Assembly (NCBI RefSeq): GCF_021134715.1
Contig: NC_060019.1
Coordinates: forward strand, 10,306,001 to 10,370,000
DNA from: Daphnia pulex
Taxonomy: Eukaryota > Arthropoda > Branchiopoda > Diplostraca > Daphniidae
DNA: 64,000 nt
Reading direction: 5' to 3'
Positions 35,410 to 48,196 of the stretch are shown here, piece by piece. Made by a program: the position numbers and the translations under genes. Under the pieces are notes generated by a model that saw only the letters and a list, made by a program, of their open reading frames with translations, did not search any database and was not told where the DNA came from. Every line of letters starts with the position of its first letter. The stretch's first letter is position 1.

Positions 35410-37223
35410 GACAAAAGCAGATGAAGAAAATTCCAAATGCTGATCAACTGAAATTAAAGAAAACTAAATGATGAAAAGTATAAAACAAGACTCGACTTTC
35501 TGCAAACCGATATTTTCAAATTCAATTTTTACAACAAAACAACGAAGAATGAAGCCTTTCCCAACCACCGCGTGCGTTTCATATTCTCAAGAACGCCACC
35601 AAGATGGCAGCACACGTAGTGTAACGTAATCGTCGAATAAACAAAAAATGCGGGATTAGAAATGTCGCAATAGAATGCGATGCAATTCTAAAATAGCTGC
35701 CATAATAGTAATTTAAAAACCTTTTTTTACTTTCTAAAGACATTTTGAATTCACTGAATCATTTGCACAATACTCAAGTATTCTCATCCTATACGAACCG
35801 CATTAAGAATAATTCTCGGAATAAATATTATTTTTTTTTTCCCGGCTGAATCCAAGAACTTTTTTATATTTTCGACATCATGTCACGTCACGACCGTCGA
35901 TAGGTATACACGGAGCAGTGTTACGCAACGCACCACTGAAAAAAGATGGGGGGAGGGGGCTTTGCCGACGGACGACAACACGTTGGATCATTAAAAGCGG
36001 CGAGAAACAGGACACTTTTGGTACCGCCTCCTCCCGTTATAGTTGTCGCTAACAAAAGAGGGCCAGTTGGAACTCTGTCGTCTACACACACACGGAACGA
36101 AGGGAGGGGGTTTAATTATGAAGAAGAACAAATGAGCTTAGATGAAGAGGATTTTCCCTTTTTTTCGTGCGAGCCCATCGAATGCCGGACACTGGAGACG
36201 CACAAGCTGTCTACTGGGCCAGCCGACGAGTCATAACTAGAACGCATCGATGGGTCTAATGAGACGGCCGGAGAACAAGAGAGAGAGAGAGGAAAAAGAA
36301 TATATACACGAAGAAAATGAGGATTTTTTTTTCGTTTTGTTTTGTTTTTGTATTTTATTTCGCTTTTTTTTTTGTTTTGTTTCTTCTGCGGCCGAGACAA
36401 AGAGGAAAGTGTCATCATTAGCAAAGGTCTGGTGCATCGTCGTCATCATCATCACGTCCACAGTCTGAGATTTCGGACGAGGAAAAAGAAAAAGAAAAAA
36501 AAAATCCCAAAACAAAAACCAAAATGGATATAAAGAAAAAGAATTGTGAAAGGTAAGAAGAACATTTCCAGGCTCGTCGAAAGCGCAGCAGGGCGTACTG
36601 TGCTGTCCGGATCTCATTAATTTGGCCCTCTTCATTGACTAATGAATCACGTTCGACTTGGTTCTTCTCTCTCTCTCTCTCTTCAACTCTCTTTTGCTTC
36701 TCCTATTTCCTTGAAGCGCCGGCCCGTCTTATCTTGGCCGTTATCTTCTCTCTCTTGCCTTTTTGCCTTCAGCAGCTCCTCATCGATCGGGACCCAATTC
36801 CATCAAGTCTGGAACCATTTCAACGACGTCTGTACTTTGACTTTTCTTCTTCTTCGTCTTCCGACACTCATTCGATTTGCTTTTTGCTTGTCTTTTTTAT
36901 ATTTTGGCTACCGCTTCTACCTCGACTGTCCTTTTGCAACGCTTTCGGGGCTTCGCCGACGACACATGATGGACGACCTTTGAATATTCATTTGAAATGA
37001 TGAATGGCTGCGCAGTCGAACCGGAATTATGATTATTATTATGATTATTTTTTGCCTCCCTCCGCCGAGATCCAATAGTTGGCGTTTATTTCTCCAATAA
37101 TTTGGCCAAAAGTGATACACAGTTGCGCGTTGATGGAAACCAAACAGGAAAGAAAAGTTGATGACAGTCGAGAGGTGGTGGGAGCAGAGGTAGTTGTTTG
37201 ATTGTTGTTGTCTGTTAGGATTA
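35410..37223. other. Promoter of the SGLxPxKP gene and 3' UTR of CAAP1
   Basis: AAGATGGCAGC at 35599-35609, near the expected start of the minus-strand gene, is a good YY1-type core-promoter match. A minus-strand AATAAA at 37090-37085 is a probable CAAP1 poly(A) signal. A 96-codon plus-strand frame (35946-36236) has no recognisable feature. From about 36.2 kb simple sequence (GA, CT) begins. Confidence 0.45.
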
Positions 37224-40200
37224 CTAGTAGCGGGAAGATGGGGAATGCGCGTCGTCATCCGATCCACTTCCCAATTCAATGTCGACTTCCTGGATGCCTT
37301 CTTCTTCGTACTCGACTTGTTCTTCTCCTTCTTCTTGGGCTACTACTTCTACTTTTACTACTTGAGTCGCCCTGTCACCTTTCTCTTCTTCTTCGACTCT
37401 TGTTGTGTCTGGCTCCTCCGACTTGATCCGGACAACTTGAGTCAAAGTGTCGGTTGGATCGGCCGGACGGATCGCCGCCGAGGCCAGCAACGGTGACGGA
37501 GGAGGAGTTGTTGATGATTTATTCAACCTGCCGGCCGCTTCCGTCTTGACAACAGAAGGCTCGGCTCCTCCACGGCTCCTGGCCACCGGCGAACGGGAGC
37601 GCTCCTGACGGTAGTGATGATGATGGTGGTGGTGGTGGTGGCGGTAGTGTCGAGGCTGCTGGGATTTACGCAACACCTCGTAGTCATCGGCGTGTCTGGC
37701 GGCCGCCGAGGAAGACGACGGACGTCGGCTGCGTCGATTCGGTTCACCGTCGCCCGTCTGGTGTCCCTGGATCAACTGCTGTTGGCTGCTGCTGCTGTTA
37801 GGAGGGTGAACGGGCGAGGGCGGCCGGTGTTTGTACTTGTCAACCCATTCGGCGGCTTTCAATGGCCGTTGAATGGCGTCGTTTTCGGCCAGCGTCGCCA
37901 AAGAAACACCAGCAACATCGTCGTCGGCCCATTCATCGTCTTCTTCGCCCTCCTCCTCCTTCTTCAGGAGGGCTTTAATGGCTCGCGCTCGCATCTCCAG
38001 TTCCAGCAACTCCATCAACGTTTTCCCACTGGATTCTTCGTCGACCGACTTCTTCTCTTCCAGTCGCTCGCTCCTTTTACTCTTCTTGGCCTTTTTCTTG
38101 GATTTTTTGCTCTTCTTCGATTTCTTTCTCTTCAATCGCTCCTTGTCTCCTGGAAATGTCGAGAAATTTTAAAAAAAGAATGCCATTAGTTGTCGCCGGA
38201 AGCGCTCCATAATTTTCTCAAAAAAACATTTCCCCCATTGTTTTTCTTTTAACGGACCACCCCATTTCCCACTCTCTTTCCCCCCATGTATTGCCAATCG
38301 ATCCTCGAGCAACGTTGGTGTGTGCTGCCACCGCTAGTACATATCGCCTTCATGAATTTTAATATTTCCCATTTCCTTTTTTTATCTTTTCTTTTCCTCC
38401 CTCTTCCGTCTCTTTTCTCGTTTTGTTCCATTTCTCTCCACATTTTTTCCGTCTCTCCGACGTTGTTGTTGTTGTTGTATTACTCGTGTGTGTGTGTGTT
38501 CCACCCTCCTACGGTTCTCTCTCTCTTCCCCCCTCCTTGATTGTCCATCGGCGTCGCCGTCACCGCCGCCGTCCTTTGGGATGACGGGGTGGGGTGGGGG
38601 GTGGTAGTTGCTCAGCGTCTCTGGGTGGTGGTTGGCGGCGGGTAGGAGGGACTCCGTCTCTCTCTTGCGCATCGCCATTGGCGCAAAAGTTCAGAGACCC
38701 TTGGAAATGGCAACAAACAAACGCGCACCCAACAATAACAAAAACGACGACGTCGTTGAATGTGAAGGGAAAAGAAAAGAGGAGAGAAAAAAGGCGACGG
38801 AATAAAATAGTAAAATAGTCCACAAAACTAAACGAGATGAACCGCCCAGCAAAAAAAGAAGAAGAAAAAATTGGGGCTGGAATAATAAAAAATAAAAAAA
38901 AAGAGGAAAAAAAAGATGAATCCATCCATCCATGGAAAAGTTGGCGCTTGAGTGAATGAATCACGGGAATCCCAAACGCTAGCCAAAGCCAATCAACTGG
39001 AAATGAAGCAGGTATTTTCTTTTTCTTTCTGTTTGTGTGTTTGTTTGTTTGTTTCGGCATACAAATGCAAAAGAAACTCATCCAAGCATTCACGCTCCCG
39101 GGCATCAACCGACAAAACCCCACGCGCTTCTCTTCTCTTATTTTTTCTCTCTTATTTTTTTTATTTTTATGTGTGTGACGGGAATCAAACGATAGTGAAG
39201 GGATGGGCTTTTCTTTTTATAATTTAAAAAAACAAAAACAAAAAATAATTAATTAATTCGTTAAAAATTTTGTTTGTTTTTTTCTGTTTTATTTTCGTTG
39301 TTGATCTTAATAAGATTGTTACAACCTCTAAATTCTCTCTCTGTCTCTCGGCTAGTTATCACTTTATTGATGTGACGGCCGTTTTGGTTCGAGAGTTTAT
39401 ATGTTTGAGAAAAATATATCGAGAGCTCATGATTCTTCTCATTTGGGAACATTTTTGATGGAGCCATTTCTCCCGCTTCGTTTCGGCCCGACATAAAACA
39501 AAAATGGCGTCTCTCTCTAAAGGGGAATCCTATCAAAAGCCACAAACAGCTTATACCTTCATATATCAGATGATAAAAGCCATTTGAAAAACCTTGTTGG
39601 ACCCGTCCGTTTTCGTTTCATTAAAAACAAAAAAATCTGAATTTGTTTTTTAGAAATTTGTTTTTCTTTTTGTTGAGTTCCCCGTTCGGGAAAGTTTATC
39701 GAGAGATTCGAGACAGGAGGGAAAACCCAAAATGGTCATCGCTACTAATATGATATATACACACGTAGAGAAATAGACGGCTGTTTTGTTTCAATTTCCT
39801 TTTGGCGTCGAGAGCCAATTGGCCAACGATGATGGGGCCCCTAAACCTCAGACAGAAACCAACGCAACAACGTTTTCAAAAAAAAAGTCTCGTGAATTTT
39901 CTCAGTGTTTTTCCTTCTCTCTCATCATCATCGCTGCCGCATTAAAACTGATTTACAATGGCGAGCCAATTGAATTGGAATCAATCCCGGCAATCATCAT
40001 CATCATCATCATCATCCTTCATCATCCAACCAACTGAAAAATTTCCAACCATTTCGGCTCGTGTTTTTTTTTTCCTTCTTTGTCGACAACGGCAATTTGT
40101 GCGCTAAGAAACGGCCCGCGCGCCAAATACGAAAATATAATCGGCGTCCGATTAAGGCCGGAAAAAAAGGAAGTTAACCAACAAAACAAAAATTATAAAA

Positions 40201-43200
40201 AGAATTTCGATCGGTTAAAAATTGGTTATAGGGGGGAAATCTAATATTTCTACTTTTTTTTTGTTCCGGTGAAAAGAAATAAAATAGTAAAAATAATACA
40301 TCATCTAGGAAAAATAGACGTGTGAGGGAGCATTCGGGGGGTGAACGTGAGAGATGGGGGGGGGGGAGTCAAAAAGGAGGGACCAGTCCGAGTTAAGAGT
40401 AGTCGGGGAATAAGAGGAGATGAGAAATAGGCACGTGCTACTTGAAAAAGCAGAGCCGTCGTCCTTATAGTCAGGCACAGGCTAGAAAGAGAGAGAGAAA
40501 AAGTCCAAAAGCCCAGCAGCTACCAAGAGCTCAGCGGCCGAAAGGGAGGAGGAGGGGTGGTGGGGGGGATGGATTGCTTGTTCCATAAGAGATCCGATTG
40601 GGATTCGAATAGTCGAAATGCGGAAACAAAGCCCCTCTCTTTTTTCCTTCTTCTTTCCCTTTTTTTTTATTTCATATATCTATATATATTTATTATTATA
40701 TATATGTGTGTGTGTGTGTGTACATTTTCCCCCCTCGCTGGAAAACCCGCGTGTCCAAATGGCGACCTTTTTTTTTTATATTTTTCTCTTTTGGGTTCTG
40801 TGACTCAGTTGCATCGGGCAGATGTTGTTTGCGCACATTTTGCAGGCCGTCCTCTCTCCTCTCTGTGTAAATGTTCTAGCTTGGAATTGTACACTTTAGT
40901 TCGGGTGCGCCGGCCCGGCCAACCCCCCTCCCGAAAAATCCCCATTTCCTATCCTATATTTTTCATTGCCTATCTGGGCCCAGCATCAAAACACGGCGAG
41001 TTTTTCTCGTATTTTTCTCGCTTTTTCGTCACAATTTCTCTGTCCCCCCTTCCTTCGCCCCCGCTTCGACGACAACAAACACGTCCCACACTATTTTATT
41101 GATTATGTTAATGGCCTTTCCTTCATCTTTTATAGGGGAAGGAAGGGAGGGGGAAAAAATAAGTTAACGGCATAAGAAAAGAAAAATACAACCCCGACGC
41201 ATTTAAAAAAAAAAAAAACGAACGTCAAAATTGTTTTCGGTGGAAGTTTCAAATGAAAACGGACTGGTCATTTTCGGTAGCGCCAAGTTCAAATTCAAAC
41301 GACGTCGTTGTTTGACAGATGGGCCCAGCCTCCGGTGTTGTTGTTGTTGGCTCGTCTTCACCAAATAAAACCTAGAGTTCTCGAAGTTCTCTTGTCTATG
41401 TGTTTTATGTGATGATGAATATCATCGGTTGCGTAATGATCGGATCTGGAAGGAAATGATGAATCGTGCCATGTAGATTTCTCTCCCGAAATCATCCAAA
41501 GCTACACTTTTCTCTCTCTCCCGTCGTCGTTGTTGTACACGAACATGCACGAGCCGTGAAAGGGGAAAATGTTTTTCAATCAGTTATTAGTTGTTGTTTT
41601 GGGCTGGCTGGCTAGCGGGATTGGTCATGTGGCATGGGCCTGGCGTGAGAGAGAGAGAGAGACCCGACTGCGGCTATGCTGGGGCACCGGCAATTTGGTT
41701 TTATTCCAAAGCTTTTTGAAGCCTTCAAAGTCCGAGCTAAGTTAACGAGGTCGTAGAGGAGAGAGAAAGAGGAGAGGAGAGAGAAAAAAAGGCAGTGGGG
41801 CTCTAACGATGGCCTGTTGTGTATGTGTAATCAGATTGATTCACGACCGATGGATCATTTCTCCCTCCCGTTGCTCGTCGATTACCAAAACTCTTCGACT
41901 CATTTAAAAGAAAATGAATAAAAATATCGGGAAGAAAAAAAAACCCAAAATATCAACAAACGAATTAACTGGGAAAAAGAACAAAATAAGAATGCCAGAG
42001 AAATCGAACCAATGAATTAATACATAAAATATTTCTGATTAAAAGAGCTTACGTATAATAATGATAATAATAATAATAATGTAATTTCCCTCCATTCTTC
42101 TACGAAAGAAAGAAATAAAAAAGAAAGAAGTAAAGAAAAAGAAGAATAGACATTTACTAAAAGTTTCCCGAGTTCTCGCACAGTCAGACACGAACAAACA
42201 AACAGAAAAAAAAGTCGGGGAAGTAAATAAGAAAAAAAAAAGAAAAAATCACGCGTGAGGCCAGCCAGAAGACTTCACAGAGCTCTGGATCTTCTTCTTT
42301 TTCCTCTCATCTATCTTTCTATCCTTTTCTGCACTACTGGGAAAGAGAGAGAGAAACGAACAAGAAAAAAAAACGTACACACAACAAAAGAAGGAAAAAG
42401 AAAAATTTTCTTCTTCTTCTTTCCCCTGTTGGTACAGTCGAGTGCCTTGCTCCTGCCCTTAGCTCCTAGCTCCTTTTTTTCTCTCCCGCCGGAGAACCCA
42501 AAGGAAAAAAATAAAAATAAAAAGAACCCAACTGAGAGAGAGAGAGAGAGAGAGAAGTTCTCCCTTGATTTGTTCCAATTTATCCACCAGTTTCTCTCTC
42601 TTTACTTCTTTTCTCCCTCCCATTCTTTTCCGGTCGGCAGGAGCACAGGCCAGCTTCCTTCCCATCCCTCCTCGCTCCTCCTTTTTGTGTGTGTGTACAG
42701 GCCTGGCCTCCTCTTTTTTCTACTTTTTTCTACTCTCTCCTATCTGCGGCTCCTTCCGTCGTCTGTACACACAGACAGACAGGAGCTCTGTGCACATCTC
42801 TCTCGTCTCCTTGCAGCCTTATTCTTCTTCTCCGGTTCCTTTGTGTTTGCGTACCCAAAGTGGACTCCAAGAATGGAGTTAGGAGCTCCTGGCCAGGAGC
42901 TGGCCACACAGTTGTTGTACTCTGACGTCGTTTTCTCTCTCGTTCTTTTTTTTATTTGACTTTGATTTGATTTTTTTTCTTCGCCGACTTCCTTTTATTC
43001 TTTTGATCTACTAGTACCCCTCAAGAGTCTTTTCTATTTCGTGTGATTGAAGCTGGCCAGGCCATTCATCGCGTACCGAAAAAAGAAAATGACATTTTCC
43101 AGCCCGTGTGTGTCCGCATGGGCGGACGCAATGCAAGAAGGAACACAAAACCATGTCAAAAAAGGACAACAACAACAACAACAAAAACAACTATCCTGTT

Positions 43201-46200
43201 TTTGTGTGTGTGTGTAATTGTTGTTGCACTGCCACGGACAAAAAAAGGCTAGTTGACAACTCGATTCACTTCACGGCTCCTAACTCCCTGCGCCACTATA
43301 TTTGACCAATTTCAAGGAGCCCTCCTTCAACTTTGATTCCTCCTTCTTTTTCTGCCCGGGGGCCTTGTCAATGCACGTATAACTAGGACAGGTTAGAGCA
43401 GGTCCAAGAAAAAAGAAGAGAGTCCCCCCCATCAACCCCACATTGGCCCATCCCGCAAGTCCCGCAAGGATCCCTCCCAAAGTGGCGATTCTGCCCTTAT
43501 TCTTTACCCCCCTTCCTCCTCCTCCTCCTCTTCTCCTCCCGTTCACGAACGAAAGCTGTTGCTGCTCATCCAAATAGAGAAAAAGAAGAAAAAGGGCGAC
43601 TGACCACCACCCTGGACCTTGTGATGTTTTGTTGCGGAGCGGGACACGGCAGTTTGTTCATCATATTCCCGGCAAAGCCAATCGCTCCGGCGGTTTTTAT
43701 CTATTTACCTTCCCCCCCCCCTTCTCCCTGCCGACCTGCTAAAGCAAAAGGCAAAAAGCCCCAGACGCTCTCCAGACATTGAAAAGTCGAAAGAAGAAAT
43801 GGTATTTACCGGTCGCCGTGTTGGTCGTGGTGATGTCCATTTCTGAGGAAACCGCTTTATCAGCTCCTGTCGTTGCTCCTTGATCTCCTCCACCTAACAA
43901 TTATCCCGCCATATTTTTTTAATAATAAAAAATGGCGTAGGCCAAACCGGCGTGAGAAAAAGAGAGAAACCAAATCCAAAATGAGTTTCCACAATCAAAA
44001 ACGAAATGAAATTGAATTTCGTACCGTTGATGATGTCGAGGATTGCCGAATCGGAGAGCAACTGCAACTGTTGGAGGCAGAGCTGCTTCAACTCGGCGCT
44101 ATTCATTTCCTGTCCACGAAGAAAAGGAAAGAAAAAAAAAGAACAAATAAATAAACAGATAAGACCTAAAAATAAATAAAGCCATACAACAACAACAACA
44201 AAAAAAAAAAATGACCAGCCGTCGCGGATTCAATATAACCCCCCTCCTGTCCAGTCGTCCACGTTGGTTGTTATTATTATCGTCACTATTGCTAAGGCTT
44301 ATTATATATAAATACACACACACACAAACGGCTACAGAAAGCGTTTTCTCCTCGGCCTGAATGTCGAAATAGATTGTGTGGGTGAGAAATGGAGAAGAAG
44401 TGGACCGGTGGGCTGAAATCGAAACGAGGTACAACCGGCAACCGCACATGTACATGTATTATATCCATCATCATCATCAAGAAAAGATTGCCGCTTTTTT
44501 TCTTCTTCTTCTTCTTCGAGGGGGATAAAAAAGAATCAACAACAACAACAGCAGCAACAAGAAGAAGAAACACAAAAGAAGCCGAGAGTCTTCCATGTGT
44601 TATCTCTCCACCCGCCCTTCGCTAATAATAATAACGGTTGAAAGCAGCAGGACTAGGAGCGCGTGCTGCTCCTATTTTTTTTCTGGCGTTCATTTCGGAG
44701 TCTTTTTCACCTATTCATTCTCATCCGCAAATGGTCGCAACAACTTTCGGCCATTTCGGGGTCGGCGAGGAAGGAAGAAAGGGTGGGGATATTGCGGAAG
44801 AGAAGAGTGGGGTGAACGATCAAGGGGAGGAAGAAAAAAAAAAGGGCCAACAACAACAACAGGCACGAGCCACGGCGGCGGTGACGGCCCTGGACGTTTT
44901 TAATACTTTTCTATATCTTCTCTTGGAGATGGTGTCGGTCATATCTTCGACCGGGACCAGAAAAGGGAAAATAAAAAAAAAAACGTTCAAAGGGGTGGTG
45001 GTGGTGAGATCCTCCTTCTTTTTCTTTTTACTCCCGTTTGTGTCACGAAAAGAAAAAAAAAAGTGCGAGACAGGGAGGAGGAGGAGAAAGAGGAGCAGAG
45101 GACGACAGAGAAAAAGGGCGGACGGAATTATTTCGCTCCAAAGTCGGCGATAAATGTTTGATGAGCCCTTCGGCGTATTCCCAGGCTCGTCGAACGCTGT
45201 GCTGTGCTGTGTAGTAGTGGGAGGCGGGAGACCCTCCCCCCTTCTGCCCGGCCAGACAACCGAGGAACAAGAACAACCCCCCAAAAAAGTCTTGATCATA
45301 ATATCAAAACCAGCGCGAAATACAAATAAACCAAAAATAGAAAAGACAAAAATAATAAAAGTTGCGCAACTCCTCAAATAGGAAAAACGTCCCTCCTCTC
45401 CCCCCCCCCCTTTTTTTTTTATCCCGCAGATATTATTGCGTTTGACGATCGACGTTGGCAAAGAAAGATGACGAACAACACACACAAGGAGGGATTGGGG
45501 GGTGGGGGACGTCTTGGGGTGGAGAGGGGGGAGAGAAAAAATCCCCCCGACGGGGGGGATGAGGCAAAGAAAAGGCGGGCGTGGATTTGCAGCTCGAGCA
45601 AAGATAAACAAAAATGACTTATCGATTGGGATTCCTCTCGGGCAGCAAGCTCCTCCCACCTACCACCCCACCCTTCTCAATTCCAAGTCGTCGTCCCACC
45701 CTCAGACGTCCGCCATCCCACGGTATGTTTCTACGACTTGTTCCGTCATCGGCGTCGCATCTTCCCAAGGTCCCCCCCCATCCCACCACCCCACCCATCT
45801 CCTTTCAGCCTCCTCTTTTCCTCCCATCCAAGTTTTTCTTTCAACTCCCCCCCACCCCTCGACGCACACACACACAGAAGGAGAGAGAAAGAGAGAAAAG
45901 AGTCTTCAGGGGGGGCTAAAAAAGAAGAAGAAGAAGAAGGAGCCGATCGATAGTTTGAGAGACGCAACTCTCTCCAGTTCTTCTTCTTCTTCTTCTAGTC
46001 GGCCGGGACACGAGCCGTGGGCCTCGGTGGTGATAGTCCGTCCAACTCTATGCAGCAAGCTGCTCCTGCCCTGCTCCTCCTTGGCTGGGACTTGGGATGG
46101 AGGACGAAAGAAGCAGTAGAACGAATCGATGGATGAGTTTCACAAGATTCAGCCGTCAAGACGGAATGGGAGGGTAGAAAGAAAAAAGAAGAAGAAGAAG

Positions 46201-48157
46201 AACAAGTCGAGTGTGAGGAGAAAAAGAAAAAAAAGGAGCGGAGGGAGAAGCAAGGAGGAGGATTTGCTCCTCTCTCTCCCTTTTCCTAGTGCCCTACACT
46301 TCTTGCGCTGGCCACTGGAAAGGATTAATTAGTGGGGCCGGAATTGGATTTGTTGGAAAATGGAGGAGAGTCTGCACCCAAAGGAAAGGAGGGGGGTCGT
46401 CGAGAGAGAGAGGAGGGAGTCGTCTATGGGAGGGTAAATAAGGGGGGAGAAGGAGAGAGAGAGAGAGAAAACTATGCAACTGGAAAAAAATATATAAGGA
46501 AGGAGAGATCGGAGGAGCGAAACACGGCCGGACCATCCGGTTCTTCCCGATCCCATCTTTCAGCCAAAAACATTAAAAAATAAATCCTTTTCTCTTTTTC
46601 CTATTTTTCTCTTTTAAAATTATAAATCAAACGTCAACGATCTTGCCGTTTCCACCCAAAAATGTTAAAAAATGTGTTTTTTTGTTTTGTTTTTACTTTG
46701 AGGACGGGCGGTAGGATGGCCTGCCACTGGGCCGCTGGCACGGACGACATGACCTGGTCCAACAGAATGCTCCTACTCTCCGGCCCACCTTGGGTGACAT
46801 AGTGGCCGATAGGAAGCAGAAACGGCCAAGTAGTCGACGACCCCCTCGTCGATTCGCCCATTTGGGCGGCGGAGGCGATGGTGGTGGCGGCGGATGCCGA
46901 CGCGGCGGCCGCTTCTTCCACCTCCTTAAGGAGCTCGGCTCCTAACAGGAGCATACTGCTCACCTCGTCTCCGTTCTCCTCGTCACCACGTCCCGCCTAT
47001 CAAAAAGAAAAAAGAAATCAAAAACAATTGGAAATAAATAAATCAAAAAAGAAGAAGAAAACGAGAAACCCATAACGGATGATGATAATGAGACGGAAAT
47101 GAGGATGGAAAAAAAGGGGGAAGGGAAAGAAAGAAAAAAAAAAGAGGAAAAATGCAGTCGACCAATCAGGAGGATAGGATGGGATGGAGGATTCGTGGGC
47201 TGCGGGTTCTGTTGTGTTTGTCCGCGTCGCTGATCACATTCGAATCGAATCGTTGCCAATCAAGCTCATTATTATCACGGCGGTCACATTGAAGCGACCG
47301 ACACATGTCCCCCCGTCCGTCCGGCACATATCATCTCTCAATTCCGGGTTAGACACAAAGATTCAGACGGAGACGGTTCCAGTTGCTAACGATGATAATG
47401 ATCTCGCGATGATGACAACGACCATCTTCTTCTTTTTTCGACTGGGCCCCAAGAAAAAGAGAGAAAATAAAAGACATTTCTCTTGATACTTGTACACAGT
47501 TGTGGATGATGATGATGATGATGATTATCTGTCGACAGTAATAGTAACGAGGACTCGGTGCTTCCCCTTTCCATCATCAGGGCTGAATTCATACAATCAG
47601 AGAAGAAGAAGAAGATGGGCAGACGGGCAAGAGTGGATGGCGGGCCGGCAGGAGAGAGGGGGGGATTTAAGATTTATTTGTTTCTTCTTCTACTTCTTTT
47701 TTTTATTATTATTATTTGGTGTTGTGTGTTCTATTCTATTTACCAACGATTTGACGTGCTTCTTCTTCTTCTTCTTCTTTCGGTCGGGAATGACGGCCAT
47801 CGACTTGCTTTTGCTCTTCTTCTGATTGGATTCTTTCTTGGGATTCTTGGGATTCTTCAGCCTCTTCTTGCTCTTGCTCTTCTTCTTCTTCTTCTTGTCG
47901 CTCTCCTTGTTATCACGTTTCTTCTTCTTTCTCGGCGTCTCCGACGACGACGACGAGTTCCACGACGAGGACGAATTCTCTTCCTCTTCCGTCGTGGCTC
48001 CTGATGAGGACGACGACGAGTCGGTCCAAGACGAGGAGGAACCAGAGGAAGAAGCAGAGGAACTAGTCGACGACGAAGACGACGACGAAGTTGAAGGCCC
48101 ACCGTAACGATCGGCACCCATCGCCGACTTGGTCAGCGACGACGCCACGGCCGCCAT
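37224..48157 (-). CDS. CAAP1: CAAP1 homologue (caspase activity and apoptosis inhibitor 1), 602 aa
   Basis: Five coding exons on the minus strand: 48157-47744, 46996-46697, 44109-44025, 43893-43810, 38149-37224; 1,809 nt, in phase. Vertebrate CAAP1 is a poorly understood anti-apoptotic protein of ~361 residues. Two conserved blocks identify this one. The first crosses exons 2-3: ILLDQVMSSVPAAQWQAILP, VLK, then ELKQLCLQQLQLLSDSAILD. The second is LLELEMRARAIKALL near residue 342. The N terminus is a Ser-rich run followed by poly-Lys, and a second Lys-rich block precedes the C-terminal motif. Unlike the human protein, ~245 residues follow that motif: a nine-His run, an RS-like patch and three SUMO-consensus tetrapeptides. 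Start: Met 48157, with a likely acceptor at 48196 and 5' UTR exons upstream. Introns reach 5.7 kb. Confidence 0.85.
38583..38655 (+). repeat. G-rich block with quadruplex potential
   Basis: The plus strand carries consecutive runs of four or more G (GGGGTGGGGTGGGGGGTGG from about 38586) and further G triplets to 38650. The pattern G4-N1-G4-N1-G6 fits a G-quadruplex with very short loops. It lies ~440 bp inside the CAAP1 intron from exon 5, C-rich in the transcript. Confidence 0.6.
40329..40572 (+). repeat. Poly-G and GGA/GGGG tracts
   Basis: Runs of six G (near 40335) and eleven G (near 40357-40367) are followed at 40540-40568 by GGGAGGAGGAGGGG and a seven-G run. Such tracts are prone to slippage and quadruplex formation. 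They are in the CAAP1 intron. Confidence 0.6.
42531..42556. repeat. (GA)n microsatellite
   Basis: An uninterrupted GA dinucleotide array of about eleven units lies within the CAAP1 intron. Similar GA/CT arrays recur at 36280, 36660, 41647, 46451, 49203 and 58147. Confidence 0.85.
45486..45535 (+). repeat. Dense G-run cluster with quadruplex potential
   Basis: Five G runs of three to six bases occur within 50 nt, including GGGGGGTGGGGG, then GGGG and GGGGGG. They lie in the 2.6-kb CAAP1 intron (44110-46696). The transcript strand is C-rich here. Confidence 0.6.
47761..47940 (-). repeat. CAAP1: Poly-Lys-coding AAG array in CAAP1 exon 1
   Basis: CTT-rich plus strand, coding Lys runs on the minus strand, for example seven consecutive Lys before HVK at the exon end. 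This makes the N terminus a strong candidate nuclear or nucleolar localisation signal. The length is likely polymorphic. Confidence 0.7.
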
Positions 48158-48196
48158 TGATGATGATGAGCTCCACTCCGGGCTCCTTACTGAACG

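Larger units (their letters stand above)
38150..43809 (-). other. CAAP1: 5.7-kb intron of CAAP1, simple-sequence rich
   Basis: This is the intron between coding exons 4 and 5. It contains no frame with recognisable domain content. It holds many microsatellites: GT near 38489, ATC near 39985, TA/TG at 40680-40720, GA near 41647, AAT near 42062, GA at 42534-42555, AAC near 43171. It also holds G-rich blocks. Open frames of up to 234 codons on either strand are built from these repeats. Confidence 0.7.

Noticed and set aside
35946..36236. 96-codon plus-strand frame starting MGGGGFADG
   Set aside because: There is no domain, it sits in probable 3' UTR of the minus-strand gene, and no splice or poly(A) signal supports it.
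40557..41102. 181-codon frame with hydrophobic stretch
   Set aside because: The hydrophobic part is translated TA/TG and T-rich microsatellite within an intron.
42255..42959. 234-codon plus-strand frame
   Set aside because: It consists of GA, CT and AAG repeat translation (KEREKRTRKK-like) inside the CAAP1 intron.
44820..45659. 279-codon minus-strand frame
   Set aside because: It runs through poly-C, poly-T and repeat tracts of the CAAP1 intron. There is no domain, and exon signals of CAAP1 skip it.
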